Positions 1-11,149 of a stretch of DNA of 64,000 nucleotides are shown here, one piece after another. The translations under genes were made by a program, and so were the position numbers. The notes beneath the pieces were generated by a model. The model was not told the DNA's origin. It made no database searches and saw only the letters and a program-made list of their open reading frames with translations. Source of the DNA: Balaenoptera acutorostrata (Eukaryota; Chordata; Mammalia; Artiodactyla; Balaenopteridae); the NCBI RefSeq assembly GCF_949987535.1, contig NC_080078.1, positions 46,650,207-46,714,206 on the forward strand, given 5' to 3'. Every line of letters begins with the position of its first letter. Positions within the stretch are counted from its first letter, which is position 1.

Positions 1-1154
1 TGACTTGAAAATGTGTATTAAGCATTCAGCACAATGCTGACATTTATTAAATACTCAAAAAATAGTATCTGTTGGTAGGTAGGTATAGTAGAAGATCATT
101 ATTGAAATTCTGAAAAGTTTCTAACCAGCAGGGGATGGCAAATGGAAATGAATCAACAGGACACTCTGTTCCCTCTGTTACTAATTTAAAATGTGGAAAA
201 TGTAAATCATAGTCTACTAATCAGCACTTCGTGGTTTTTTTGCATGAATGAGTTTATAAGAGCTTTCATAGGCTTCTTCTCATCTTTTACCTCCAATGAA
301 ACACTTTTCTTTGTAAGGTTCTAAGTGGATCAGTGTGAGTTCTCCTAAAAGGAGTTTTAAAAACTTAATGCTCAAAGTTGCGCAAGGTTTAATATTTAGG
401 TGAAGGAAATAAGCACCCAACAGCATTTGGGAACATGGTTCTGAGAGATTTAGCTGAAGCACATCTCAAAACTGATTTTTTTTCCACTCAAATATCATCA
501 GCAGGTTATTTCCACCTTTCGGGTTGCTATAATTGCATTTTTCTATGGAAATGTCAAATCAGGCTATGAATACAGTATAATTACTGTGCAGGAAGGAAGC
601 TAAACAGGTGACTATGGGTTTTAGAGACAGAACTTGGAAGAACTAGAAGGTGGCTTTCCCTAGAGAGGCAGGTGGGCCAGGCAGGGAGCTGGCCGGGACC
701 CAGGACAGGCTGGGCAGGGAGGGCGGCAGATAAGGAACGAGGAGGAGGTCAAGGACAGCAGACAGGGCAGCCCTGGTGTGTGTGTCAGTGGGGAGGCTGC
801 AAGGCTGAGACACCCTGGTGAAGAGTGCAGTATTTCAGGCTGAATAAAAATCAAGAATTTGGGTATAAAAATGGAAAGAGACAGGATTTCTGAGTTGGGG
901 CTGAAGTTTGCACGTACAAGTCCAAATCAATTCTTGCTACTGAAAATTGCAACAAACACTCCACTGGTTGGGCTTTTCTCAAATGGTGGCTTTTAGCTGT
1001 GAAACCCAAAGTCCCTAACATCCAAACCATGGTGACTGCCTCATACGATTGATTTTATCTATATGGCTTTTAACTTGTTTTAGTCAATAAGCTCTCCATG
1101 GAAGAAACAGGCTGGTCTGTCTTTCGTAAAACAAACAAAGAAAAAAGAACCCCA
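1..1154. other. No gene or clear repeat recognised
   Basis: Mixed, moderately AT-rich sequence with a GC-richer patch near 655-800. Short open frames here have no splice context or recognisable motifs. I see no repeat family that I can name. Confidence 0.5.
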
Positions 1155-3066
1155 ACAACCCCCCACCCAGCATTATTGAAATATAATTTAAATACCACAC
1201 AGTTCACTTATTGAAAGAGTACAATCTAGTGATTTTTTAGTGTATTCACAAAATTGTGCCGACATCACCACTATCTAGTTCCAGAACATATTCATCACTC
1301 CAGAAAGAAAAACCGTACCAATTACAAGCTATTCCTATCTCCCTCCAACAACCCCTCACCCCCACCCCAAGCAACTATGAATCTACTTTCTGTTTCTATA
1401 AATTTGCCTATTCTGGACACTTCATATTAGTGGAATCATGTGATATATGGCCTTTTGAGTCTGCCTTTTGCATTTTCTTAATGTTTAGTGATGTTGAGCA
1501 TCCTTTCATGTGCTTATAGCCCTGTTGTATATTTTCTTGGGAGAATGTCTATTCAAATCTTTTGTGCATTTTTTATTTGAGTAATTTGTCTTTTATCATT
1601 GAGTTACGAGTCTGTTTATGTATTCTGGCTACAATTTCTTATCAGATATATGGTTTGAAAATATTTTCCCCCATTTTGTGTGTTGTCCTTTCATTTTTTT
1701 TCATAGTGTCATCTGAAGTGCAAATGTTTTAATTTTTATAAAATCCAGTTTATCTACTTGTTCTTTTGCTGTTTGTGCTTCAAGGTTCATATCGGAGAAA
1801 ATATTGCCTGATCCAAGGTCATGAAATTTACACCTATGTTTTCTTCTAAGACTTTTATAGTTTTAATTCTTACAGTGGCCTCTGATACATTTTGAGTTGA
1901 TTTTTCAATGTGATATGAGGTAGGGGTTCAGTTTTTTGTTTGTTTGTTTTTGTTTTTTTTTGTTCTTTGTGTATGGATATCTAGTTCTCAGTACTATTTG
2001 TTGAAAAGACTATTCTCTCTCCTTTTCCCCATTGAATGGTCTTGGCACCCTTGTTGAAAACCAGTTGACTATAGATTTATGGGTTTATTTCTAAACTCTC
2101 AATTCTATTCCATTCACCTGTAAGCCTGTCCTTACGCCAGTACTACACTGTTCTGACTATTGTAGCTTTGTAGTAACTTTTGAAATAAAAAAGTGTGAGT
2201 ACTCCAACTTTGTTCTTCTTTTGCAAGATTGTTTTGGCTATTCTCTCATTTCAATAGGAATTTTAGAAACAGCTTATCAATTTCTTCCAAGAAGCCAACT
2301 GAGATTTTAATGGGGTTTGAGTTGAATTTGCAGATCAATTTGGGGTATATTGCCAGCTTTACATATTATCTTTCAGTCTATTGACATGAGATGTCCTTCT
2401 GCTTATTTGGGTCTTCATTTTTTTAAGAATGTTTTGTAGTTTTCAGAGTATAAGTCTTGTACTTCTTTTGTTAAACTTATCCTAGGTATTTTATTATTTT
2501 TGATGTTATTGTAAATAGCATTGTTTTCTTAATATCATTTGTTTGTTTACTGTTACTATATAGAAACACAATTGATTTTTGTATATGGTTCTTACATTCT
2601 GTAACTTTGCTAAACTCATTTATTAGTTCTAATAGTTTTATAGATTTCTTAAGATTTGCTATATATAAGATCATGTCATCTGCACATAGAGAAAGTTTTA
2701 CTTTTTCCTTTTCAATCTGGATGCATTTTATATATATTTTCTTGCCCAATTTCCCTGGCTAGAAATTCTAATACAATGTTGAAAAGAAGGGGTGAAAGTG
2801 GAGATCCTTGTCTTGTTCTTAGGGAGAAAGTATTTAGTCTTTTTACTGTAACATCATTTTCTAACATAACACCATTAAATGTGATTATAGCTGTGGGTTT
2901 TTTGTAGACACCTTGTTGAGAAAATTCCCTTCTACTCCCAGTTTCTTGAGAGTTTTTATCATGAAGCAATGTTGGATTTTGTCAAATGCTTTTTATGCAT
3001 CTGTTGAGGTCGTAATGTGATTTTTGTCCTTTATTAATATGGGGTATTACATTGATGAAGTGTGAG
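1155..3066 (-). mobile_element. Old L1 (L1M-type) 3' part, antisense
   Basis: Read on the minus strand, the right part is L1 ORF2 reverse transcriptase sequence. Around 2530-2720 there is an 'ADDMILYI' core followed by a '[11 protein letters not shown]' stretch, the L1 version of the RT catalytic block. The left part (1155-2100) resembles the 3' end of older mammalian L1 families. The ORF is broken by many frameshifts and stops, and no target-site duplication is visible, as expected for an old insertion. Confidence 0.85.
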
Positions 3067-3580
3067 AAGTGTGGGTGAATCAATGCTGTTATGGCATTTT
3101 GCTACAAAGGTCTTGCATAATTAGCTGGTATAAATATCGCCTCCTAGAAAATTGTTGTTGGGGAGATATTGTTACATCCATTCAAAGTTTAAGAAAACAT
3201 TGCTTTAAAAAGAAAACACACGCTACACAGAGCAGGTTCTTTTCTTTGAGGACTCTTTTCCAGTTAGGTCACCTGAGGTAACCAAAGCTTGAATTTAATT
3301 AGTCAAGCAATGCTCTAGCTCTCCTATCAGACTCTCCCTTTTATCTTTACCAAGGTTTAAAGAAAAAATAAAAGTGGCATTGACATGGATCTGGGCATAT
3401 ATCTCTATGATTCATTCCCCCTGTAGAATATAGACATTAACACGAAGTGCTAGTTTAAGCTTTCTTAATGTATGTGTATTCATTTATTTCTTTTGTTTGG
3501 TCATTTAATCACCCATTATTCATTCAACACGTGTTTGCTGAATCCCCCCTATTTGGAGATTTAGTAACTCTTCCCATGTC
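3067..3580. other. No gene or repeat recognised
   Basis: About 0.5 kb between the old L1 and the next L2 fragment. Nothing supported by motif or splice context. Confidence 0.4.
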
Positions 3581-3584
3581 TAAA

Positions 3585-3785
3585 TGCAATTTCCACTTCC
3601 TGCTACTAAAGCACTTAACATACGGTATTATAACTGTTTGTATAACTGCTCATCTATTCAATAGACTGTGATATCTCCCTAAATAAGAACTGTCTGATTC
3701 TTTGTATCCCTAGATTTTTATACAGTCTGATATAATAGGTGCTCAAAGGTGTTTGTGAGAATGAATCAACAAATGAGTGGGTGAA
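3585..3785 (+). mobile_element. L2 LINE 3' end fragment
   Basis: The order of short motifs matches the L2 3' end: a 'gcacttaacatac' stretch, 'ctccctaaataagaactg', 'ttctttgtatccctag', then 'aataggtgctcaaaggtgtttgtg' leading to 'gaatgaatcaac'. Diverged and non-coding. Confidence 0.65.
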
Positions 3786-4204
3786 TTAAAGAATGCAAAG
3801 CAATAGGTGTGGTCCTATGCAACATGCAAAAGCATTCTTCATGGTCTCCAAGTAATATGACTTCAACCTGAAGTCATATCAGGACACCAGACATGATAAC
3901 TGACACTGATGTCTACCTATACGTTAGCCATATCTCCTTTTCCCCTGTTAATAGAATTCCAATTTTGTTTTCAGGTAGTGAGTGACAATCCCTCGATTTC
4001 CAGGAAGACTGGCCCCCTCCCCAAGAATGAGTTAGGATCGGTCGAATCCTATCATGACAACCCCACTTTTCTTTGCTGGTGATTGGTCCAGAAGTAAACA
4101 TGTGATCCAGTTTGAGCCAATAAGGCAAGACGGAAGTCTTCTGGGAAGTTAACTTTTCCCACATAAAATATGAGAGACACCTGAAGGTAAAAACCTTTTG
4201 CCTC

Positions 4205-4720
4205 ATGCTGTTTGCCTATTGCTTGGAGAGTCTATCATGAGCAAGGCACTACTCTGGTCTCTTGAGAATACAGTGGTGAAAGAACCAAGATCTCAGCCCT
4301 CATGGGGATTATATTCTAGTAATAAAGACAGAAAATAAACTATGAACACGTACATAAATAGGTCATATACTCAGAGGGAAAATAAATCAGGGTTATTTCA
4401 CAGAGAGTGATGGGTTGGGGCGAAGTTGTTTTTTTAAGCCAAGACCAGAAAATACCTGGGGAAACAATATTCCAGTGAGTGAAAAGGTCATTCTAGAAAC
4501 ATAAATATGGCCAGTGTAGGTGGAGTAGAGAGAGTGAGGGTAAGAGTGGGAAGGTGGTAGGAAATGAGGTAGCAAAAGGGCAAGAAAAAATGATGAAGTG
4601 AGTTAAAGGCCGTGACAAAGAATCTGATTTTTTTCCCCCTTAAATGTGATGGGAGCCACTAGAGGGTTTTAACCTGGGGACTTATTTCTATAAAAATGTT
4701 AATGCAAACTAAGCTTTTCA
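4205..4720 (-). mobile_element. L2 LINE fragment, antisense
   Basis: The reverse of an L2 3' region: 'gagcaaggcactactctg', 'cagccctcatggggattat', 'agacagaaaataaac', then a stretch with 'agccactagagggtttt' near 4650. This order is typical of antisense L2. The right boundary is uncertain. Confidence 0.5.
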
Positions 4721-5016
4721 TTAATTACCTTGAAATTTAAAGGCCTTGAGTTGAAAGAGATTATCTAAGTAGGAAAGACCTAATTTACTAGCAATCCTTG
4801 TCCTAGGCTTATTTCTTTATTTACTTAATGGCATTTTCTATTAATCTTATTTGATAATTTGGGTGTTTAAAAATGTTTGGTTTTATTTTTCACTGTGATA
4901 GCATTCAGTTAAAGCTATTTACAGACTTTTACAGGTTTTATGAGAGAAATGGATTTAACAGATGTTTTCCCCCAGAGTTGATAGGTTTTGACAACTTACT
5001 GGGTGTGGAAAATGAA

Positions 5017-5056
5017 GTAAAAAGTAATGTAAAAACGTAAAAAGTAATGTAAAAAC
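5017..5056. repeat. Perfect 20-bp tandem duplication
   Basis: The 20-base unit gtaaaaagtaatgtaaaaac occurs twice head to tail (5017-5036 and 5037-5056) with no mismatch. This fits recent replication slippage in AT-rich sequence. Confidence 0.95.
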
Positions 5057-5095
5057 CACATTATGTCTTCAGGTCTGCCCTCTGTTGTAGCACCA

Positions 5096-5255
5096 TCCAA
5101 TTTTACTGTTATTAAGCTTTTATCACAGTTTTTGTCCCCCAAACTAGACAGTGAGTTCTTTTAGGCAAAGGTCTATGCCTTTTTAGGACTCCCTCAAAGC
5201 CTATCATTGTGCCTCATGAGAAGGAAATGTCCATAAATTGGGTTGATTAATTAAC
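5096..5255 (+). mobile_element. L2 LINE 3' end fragment
   Basis: Diverged L2 3' motif order: 'actagacagtgagttctttt', 'aggcaaaggtctatgcc', 'cctatcattgtgcctcatgag', 'gaaatgtccataaattgg'. Confidence 0.55.
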
Positions 5256-5804
5256 TAAGAGTCAAGAATAGGTTACAGTTATGTTGTAATTCTTAGACCA
5301 CGGAAAAGGGCCTCCACATCTGTCTTTCTTTCTCTTTCTTTTGCCTCTGCTTCTCTCTGTGTGCCCTCTTAATTACCCCACATTAGCTTTTCCAAATGGT
5401 AGAAACATGGCTGCCAAGAGCTCCTAGCCTGGGAATCACTAAACATCTGTCTTTCTGGTCCCAAGTTTAAAAGTTCAGGAAGAGCTCTGAAAAGTTGTGC
5501 TTGAGTTGGATGCTCACCCTTGGGCCAATCACCATAGTTACCAAAATATGGCCCACCTGTGTCATGTGCCCCCCTCACCAACCACAGAGGAGTAGGGCTG
5601 TTTGAAGATGGAATTCCAGTTTGAACCAGCAGGTTGGAGTCAGGGGATGCCCATTTTGAGTAGAACAAACACCACCTTACCTCTCTTTTGAGACCCCCAC
5701 CTGCACATGCAGCTTCCCACTCTGTTATCTCCGTTGAATGTTTCACAGACACTTCAAACTCACTACCTTTTCCTCACACTATCCCCAAACCTGATTCTCC
5801 ACAG

Positions 5805-6035
5805 TACATGGCCCTGCCATATATCCAGTTGTTCAAAGCAGATACCTAGGAATTATCCTCAACTTCATCTTCTCACCCCTTATATCTTTATATTTTCTGA
5901 GCCAGGCATAATATTTTGCTCCATTTCCTGCTGCCACCACCTCATCTAAGCCAACATCATTTCTCTCCTGAAGGAGTTATTCTACCGGTATCCTAGTATC
6001 CACTTTTGCCTGTCTCCGATCAATCCATTCTCTGC
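5805..6035 (+). mobile_element. L2-like LINE ORF fragment
   Basis: The plus strand resembles the CR1/L2 reverse-transcriptase C-terminal segment. A 'cctaggaattatcctcaact' stretch (like the L2 N-LGIILDS region) is followed by 'ccaccacctcatctaagccaacatcatttctctcctg' and a block with 'caatccattctctgcac'. It is frameshifted and non-coding. Confidence 0.45.
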
Positions 6036-6037
6036 AC

Positions 6038-6172
6038 CTGCACTGTCCAGTATGGTAGCCACAGCCCACATGTGGCTATTTAAATTTACAATGAAGACGA
6101 AATACATTTAAAAGTTCCTCAGTTGCCCTAGCCATGTTTCAAGTACTCAAACAAGAGCCCCCTGTGGTAGGG
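6038..6172. mobile_element. hAT (Charlie-type) MITE remnant
   Basis: Contains 'ctgtccagtatggtagccac', 'cacatgtggctatttaaatt' and 'ccctagccatgtttcaagtactcaa', typical of mammalian hAT-Charlie MITEs with the 'tagccacatgtggcta' core. I cannot assign the exact family. Confidence 0.6.
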
Positions 6173-6606
6173 AGGGGCTACCGCACTGAGGCCCCCTGTG
6201 AAGGATCCAGCTGGAGATGAAGCAGGAGAAGTCTCAGCTGCAGGTGGATTGCTCAGAAATGTGATTATCCACCAAAGTTTGCTTTACCCAAGCTTACAAG
6301 ACACTCGTAAGACTCTTTCCTGCATCTTCCCAGTCTCATTGGCTTCTTCCTTTTCTGTTACATAGCATGTTCTTACCTCAAGGGCTTCATAAACACTTGG
6401 CCTACTCTTCCTCCTCCTTCCACCCTCCCCTCCCCCTGCTTTTTACTAGGTGGACACCCAGCCCAGTTTGGCCACTTAAAGTCCCACCTCCCAGGAAACC
6501 CCTCAGGCCCAGTCAAACCAGAAGAGACATCCTACCTATTTTTAACCTGGCCACCTATTAAGTAAGTATCCTTCAGGTCTCATCTTCAGCATCCTTCAGG
6601 GCCTTG

Positions 6607-6720
6607 CTCCTCAAAATGTGGTTCCTGGACCACCACCCCGATCCTGCTGAACCACCTCTACGGTTTAACACAACGCTCAGGTGATTCGGATGAACATTAA
6701 CGTTGGAAAGCTTCAGGGAA
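6607..6720 (-). mobile_element. MER5A-like hAT MITE fragment
   Basis: Antisense MER5A motif order: 'ctcaaaatgtggttcctgga', 'ccaccaccccgatcctgctg', 'ggtttaacacaacgctcagg', 'tgattcggatg', then a degraded end near 'aaagcttcagg'. Confidence 0.55.
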
Positions 6721-7068
6721 TCTGTGCTACCTTTCAGACCAGATCGTATACAACTCTCTTCCCCATTCGTCTACAAACTTCACAAGGGCTGGGGCATGTC
6801 TTGTTCTCATTATGGCCTGAGCCCTGACTAGTGTGCCTGACAAAGTGGAGTGGTTTCATAAATTTCAGTGGATACATGAATAAAAAACCCAGATTATATG
6901 AGGTAAAATCAGGTAGCCTGTGGTAGACACTGTTGATACCCACGCCAGAGCCTCACAGCCCAGCTGAATTCACCTGCAGTGGCACGGATGCTCCTCAGGG
7001 AGGTCCCAGCTTCCCATCTCGGGTCCTGGTCTCTCTTCTTTTCTGCCTGGGGGGGGCCTTTCTTCAAC

Positions 7069-7245
7069 AGAGTGGTTCTCAACCTCCAGTGGGCATCAGA
7101 ATCCCCCGAAAGGCTGTTGAAACAGATTGCTGGGCTCCACCCTCAGATACTCTGATTTACTAGGTCTCAGATGCGACCTGAGAATTTGCACTTCTAACAA
7201 GTTCCCAGGTAATCCTACTGCTGCTGGTGGTCTGAGAACCACTGT
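7069..7245 (+). mobile_element. MER5A hAT MITE, near complete
   Basis: Begins 'agtggttctcaacctccag' and ends 'tctgagaaccactg', the paired MER5A termini. Between them are 'gggcatcagaatcccc', 'ttgctgggctccaccctcag' and 'aatttgcacttctaacaag'. A degenerate 8-bp duplication (ttcaacag / ttccagtg) may flank it. Confidence 0.85.
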
Positions 7246-7551
7246 TCCAGTGACGTGGCTCAGCGGCTCAAAGGAATAACCTGGGAGCGTGGGAGAGTAA
7301 GTGCCTTCTGGGAGCCCTCAAGCAGTGGGGTACTGGATAGACACTGCAGATTCCTGAGGTGATTCTGAGGTATGTCCCACACAATTTCCCAGAGGGTCCC
7401 CAGTGGGATTGAGCCCCAGCTCCTCACGGATATTCCCTTTATTGGCTCCCCTTTTTCCCTTTCCCTCATTTGTGTTTCATGGGATCTCCTTACATGTAAG
7501 CTCTCTGCACCCAACTCCTCATCTCAGGCTCTGCTTTGAGGGGAACCCAAA

Positions 7552-7921
7552 CTAAGTCAAAGTCTTCTTTTTCTAGTTTTATTGAGAAATAATTGCCATA
7601 CATCGATGTTGAAGTGTAAGGCGTACAGCATGATGGTTTGATGTACAAATATTGATGTACATTGACCACGATAGGTTCAGCTGACATCCATCATCTCATA
7701 TAGGTACAATAAAGAGAAAAGAAAGAAGAAAAAAATTTCACCTTGTGATGAGAACTCTTAGGATCTACTCTCTTAACAACTTTCCTGTGTGTCATACAGC
7801 AGTGTGAACTATAGTCATCACATTGTACATTACATCCCTAGTACTTATTACTTATCTTCTAACTAGAAGTCTGTACCTTTGGACCACCTGCCTCCAATTT
7901 CCCCTCCTAAGTCAAAGTCTT
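7552..7921 (-). mobile_element. 5'-truncated L1 3' end with 15-bp target-site duplication
   Basis: The body (7567-7906) matches an antisense mammalian L1 3' end, starting with a T-rich stretch (poly(A) of the minus-strand element). It is bracketed by a perfect 15-bp direct repeat, ctaagtcaaagtctt, at 7552-7566 and 7907-7921. The duplication and terminal T-tract identify a discrete target-primed insertion of about 340 bp. Confidence 0.9.
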
Positions 7922-8117
7922 ATATCCACATCCTTCTAGGCCCCTTGACTCTAATCACTGGTTTTCCCTGGTATATTCCTCAGAGGGAACTCGAGGCAAA
8001 ACCCACACATCAAAGAGAAGTGTACTCACAACACTGTGTACTCCATTTTTGCAACATCCATCACAATTGTATTATTAATTCATTATGTATGTAATTGTGT
8101 GTTTAATATCTGTGTTT

Positions 8118-8225
8118 CCCACTAGACTTTGGAGGCTGGATCTTTCCTGTTCACTATACTCTTTTGTGCCTAACGCTATACTTGGCAGATAGCAGGCACT
8201 TATTAAACACTTTGGAATGAATGGC
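8118..8225 (+). mobile_element. L2 LINE 3' end fragment
   Basis: The L2 3' terminus is recognisable: 'ctagactttggaggctgg', 'tgcctaacgctatacttgg', 'agcaggcacttattaaacac', 'gaatgaatgg'. Confidence 0.65.
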
Positions 8226-8229
8226 CTAA

Positions 8230-8345
8230 TGAACTCTTTATGTATCAGTTAATATTGGTACCTCATATTTATAAAGCTGTTTACAAAGCACTTTACTATA
8301 CGTTCCCATTTTATTCTCCAAAACCATGAGAAGTAGAATCGACAT
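8230..8345 (-). mobile_element. MIR SINE fragment, antisense
   Basis: Antisense MIR 3' motif order: 'tatttataaagctgtttac', 'aaagcactttactatacg', 'ttctccaaaaccatgagaag'. Truncated. Confidence 0.6.
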
Positions 8346-8480
8346 TTTTATTAATATTTTCTTTTAGAATTGATCAAGTGGCTCATATGTTCCTAGCTCT
8401 TCGCTAGGAGCTGGGATACGGAGATGTATGAGATGGTGCTTTTCAAACTTCAGTGTGCATTCAAATCACCTGAGAACCTT

Positions 8481-10195
8481 TACTCCTCCTGAGTTCTTTG
8501 ACCTTCCTTACGATCATTACTCTGAACTCTTTCTCGGGTAGATTGCCTATCTCCACTTCACTTAGCTCTTCTTCTGGGGTTTTATCTTGTTCCTTTGTCT
8601 AGACCATGTTCCTCTGCCACCTCATTTTGTCTAAGTCGCTGTTTGTATTTTTATGTGTGTGGTAGGTTAGATCTGTTTCTCGACCTTGGAGAGGTGGCCC
8701 CCTGTAGGAGGTGTCCTATGTGTCCCTGCAGGGCACTCCCCTCTTGTCACCCAAGCTAGATGCTCTAGGGGTCCCCCCTAAGAGGGCTGCAGGGCTCCTT
8801 CTGCTGTGGTGGGCTGACTATGTGGGCAGTCTGGTGGGCTTGGTCAGCCTATAGTCCAGTTGGTTGCCAGGTCCTGCCTTGTGTGGATGCCGCTGGCTGC
8901 TGCTGTGTAGTGGGGTCTGGTCACGAGGTGGCTGGTTGCGGGATCCTAGGGGGCCCCGGGGCTAGTGCTGCCTCACTGGTGGGTGGAGTCAGGGTACTAA
9001 AGACTCCAGGGTGTTGCCCCCACCCACCGGCAGGTGAAGCCAGGTCCTGGGGTTAGTGTCAGACTACTGGCAGGCAGAGCTGGTTCCTGAAGGCTGGCTG
9101 CAGGGCCCAGGGATTCCCAGAGCTCGTTTCAGATCATTGTTGTTGGGTGGTAGGGGGCCAGTTCCTGATACAGTTGGGTATAGGGTCTGGGGTGTCCTGA
9201 AGTTTGCGTTTTCCTGCTAGTGGGCAGAGCCAGGGCCCAGCCGGTCCCAGGGCAGGGTCTGGCTTGCGTTGCAGGATTACAGTTTTCTTGTTTCTGGTAT
9301 CTGCCTCCTGGTGGGTGAGGCCAGACTACAGGCTTGTGCAGGCTTCCTGGTGGGCGGGGCCGGTGCCTGCCCACTGGTGGGCGGGGCCACATCTAGGGGC
9401 GTGTCCAGAGGCAGGTGTGGGCTGTTTAGTCTCTCAGCAGCCTGCCTGCAGATGGGTGGGCTGTGTCCCTGCTCAGTTAGTTGTTTGGCTTGAGGCGTCT
9501 CAGCCCTGTTGCCTGCGGGCTGTTGGGTAGTGCCAGGTCTCGGTGCAAATGAGCCAAGGTATTAGCTTCCAGCAGCAGTGTTCCTGTGGCTGAATGCTCC
9601 TCGATGTATCTGCCACCAGCGTTCACGTCCCCAGGGTGAGCCACAGCTGTGCGCCCCCATCCGCCAACCCCTCTGCTCTCCCGGAGACTCTCCAAGACCA
9701 GCAGGTAGGTCTGGCCCAGGCTCCTATCAAATTACTGCTTCTGCCCTGGGTCCCAGTGTGCATGGGATTTTGTGTGCGCCTTTTTAAAGTGAAGTCTCTA
9801 TTTCCCCTAGTCCTGTGGGGCTCCTTCAATTAAGCCTCAATGGCCTTCAAAGCCAAATGCTCTGGGGGCTCATCTTCCCGGTGCTGGACCCCCGGGCTGG
9901 GGAGCCTGACGTGGCGCTCAACACTCTCACTCCTGTGGGAGAAACTCTGCAATATAATTATTCTCCTGTTTGTTGGTCGCCGTCCTGGGGTATGAAATTT
10001 GGTTACATCGCGAATCCGTGCCTCCGACCCATCTCACTGTGGTTCCTTCTTTATGTCTTTAAATGTAGAAGATCTTATCTGGTAGGTTCCAGTCATTTTC
10101 ATCGATGGTTGTCTGCAGGTAGTTGTGATTTTTGTGTGCTCGTGAGAGGAGGTGAGCTTAGGGTCTTTGTGCTCCGCCATCTTGGCCGCCCTCCT
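8481..10195 (-). mobile_element. L1 5' end (5'UTR + start of ORF1), truncated at its 3' side
   Basis: On the minus strand this begins with the L1 5' terminus at 10195 ('gagggcggccaagatggcgg') and has a long GC-rich 5'UTR. ORF1 starts with the ATG at 8623-8625, and only about 140 bases of ORF1 follow before the element stops at 8481. A stop codon arises a few codons after the ATG. It lacks ORF2, 3'UTR and poly(A), yet is flanked by an 18-bp duplication (8463-8480 and 10196-10213, two mismatches). Its homology to the 5' ends of the L1s ending at 30733 and 54215 is clear from ORF1 outward. Confidence 0.8.
10174..10185 (-). promoter_or_regulatory. YY1-type site at L1 5' terminus
   Basis: Minus strand ccaagatggcgg, 10 bases from the element's 5' end. 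This is the known position and form of the YY1 site that sets L1 transcription start. It belongs to a dead, truncated element. Confidence 0.6.
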
Positions 10196-10340
10196 AAATC
10201 ACCTGGGAATCTTGTTAAAGCGAAGATTTCGATTCAGTATGTCTGGGAAGTAACTTGAAATTCTGTGCGTCTAACAAGTTCTCAGATGATGCTTATGCCG
10301 CTGATCTGGCAACTACACTCTGAATAGAAAGAATGTAGGT

Positions 10341-10490
10341 TAGTGTTTTTCAACCTTATTGCACATTGGAATTCCCTGGGAAGCTTTAAAAGTACTGCTA
10401 CCTGTGTCCCATGCCCAGAGACTTGGATTTAATTGGGTTGGGATGTTTGAAACCTTCCCAGGTGATTCTAATGTTTGTCCAACTGGTCCA
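10341..10490 (+). mobile_element. MER5A-like hAT MITE
   Basis: Diverged plus-oriented copy: 'gtttttcaaccttattgcac', 'ttggaattccctgggaagct', 'acccttcccaggtgattct'-like end, 'aactggtccataa'. Confidence 0.6.
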
Positions 10491-10493
10491 TAA

Positions 10494-10685
10494 CAATGGT
10501 TCTGAAAGCCCAGTGTGCACCAGACTCCCCCTGGAGGACCTGTTAAAACATATATTGCTGGGCCCGACCCCAGAGTGTCTGATTCAGTATATCTGGGGTA
10601 GGGCCTGAGAATATGCATTTCTAAAAAAACTTCCCAGGTGTTGCTGATGTTGTTGGTCTGGATTAACATACATTAAGAAACACCT
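10494..10685 (+). mobile_element. MER5A hAT MITE
   Basis: A good MER5A copy directly behind the previous one: 'caatggttctgaaagcccag', 'cccctggaggacctgttaaa', 'attgctgggcccgaccccag', 'tctgattcagtatatctggg', 'gagaatatgcatttct', 'cttcccaggtgttgctgatg'. Confidence 0.8.
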
Positions 10686-11091
10686 AGTCTAACAGACGTA
10701 GAGAACAAACGTATGGACACCAAGGGGGGAAAGCGGTGTGGGGCTGGGGATGGTGGTGTGATGAATTGGGAGATTGGGATTGACATGTATACACTGATGT
10801 GTATAAAATGGATGACTAATAAGAACCTGCTATATAAAAAAAAAATAGAAAAAAACTATTTATTAGGTTTATAGACGTGTGCAATTTAAAAAAACCACTA
10901 CTGTTACCTTGGGAAAAAAAATGGTACCTATGGTAAAACAGAAAAATGTGTTTTCGAGATATCGCATAGATTCATTTTTTTCTTTCCTGTCTTTCAGCTT
11001 CTACAACTGTCTTATTTAAGCCACTCTATTAATACGTAAAATATGCCACTGCCAAAAAAAAAAAAGAAAGAAAGAAACACTAGTCTACAAG
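10676..11091 (+). mobile_element. L1 3' stub with probable 3' transduction
   Basis: 10696-10856 is an L1 3'UTR end on the plus strand, finishing 'aacctgctatata' plus an A-tract. This is the same terminus as the 3' end of the L1 whose body starts at 48385. About 190 bases of non-L1 sequence follow, then a second A-rich tail (11053-11072). The whole is bracketed by 'agaaacac(c)tagtcta' at 10676-10691 and 11073-11087, which differ by one base insertion. This fits a 5'-truncated L1 that read through its own poly(A) site. Confidence 0.6.
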
Positions 11092-11149
11092 TCATGTAAA
11101 TAGAAGATTTGCAGTAAAATGTGAGAAGTTCAACAATAGAACCATGTAC

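Larger units (their letters stand above)
8436..10325 (+). mobile_element. MER5A MITE split by an L1 insertion
   Basis: The left part (8436-8480) reads 'cttttcaaacttcagtgtgc' up to 'cacctgagaacctt'. The right part (10196-10325) resumes at 'aaatcacctgggaatcttg' and continues through 'gattcagtatgtctggg' and 'gtctaacaagttctcagatg' to the degraded end. The 18 bp at the break are present on both sides, so the sequence between is an insertion into this MITE. Confidence 0.8.

Noticed and set aside
5369..5752. 127-codon minus-strand frame
   Set aside because: No acceptor/donor arrangement or family resemblance. The donor-like gtaagg near 5680 would leave only about 20 bases of exon.
9129..10258. Several long frames (up to 147 codons) on both strands
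   Set aside because: They lie in the GC-rich L1 5'UTR, where stop codons are rare by composition.
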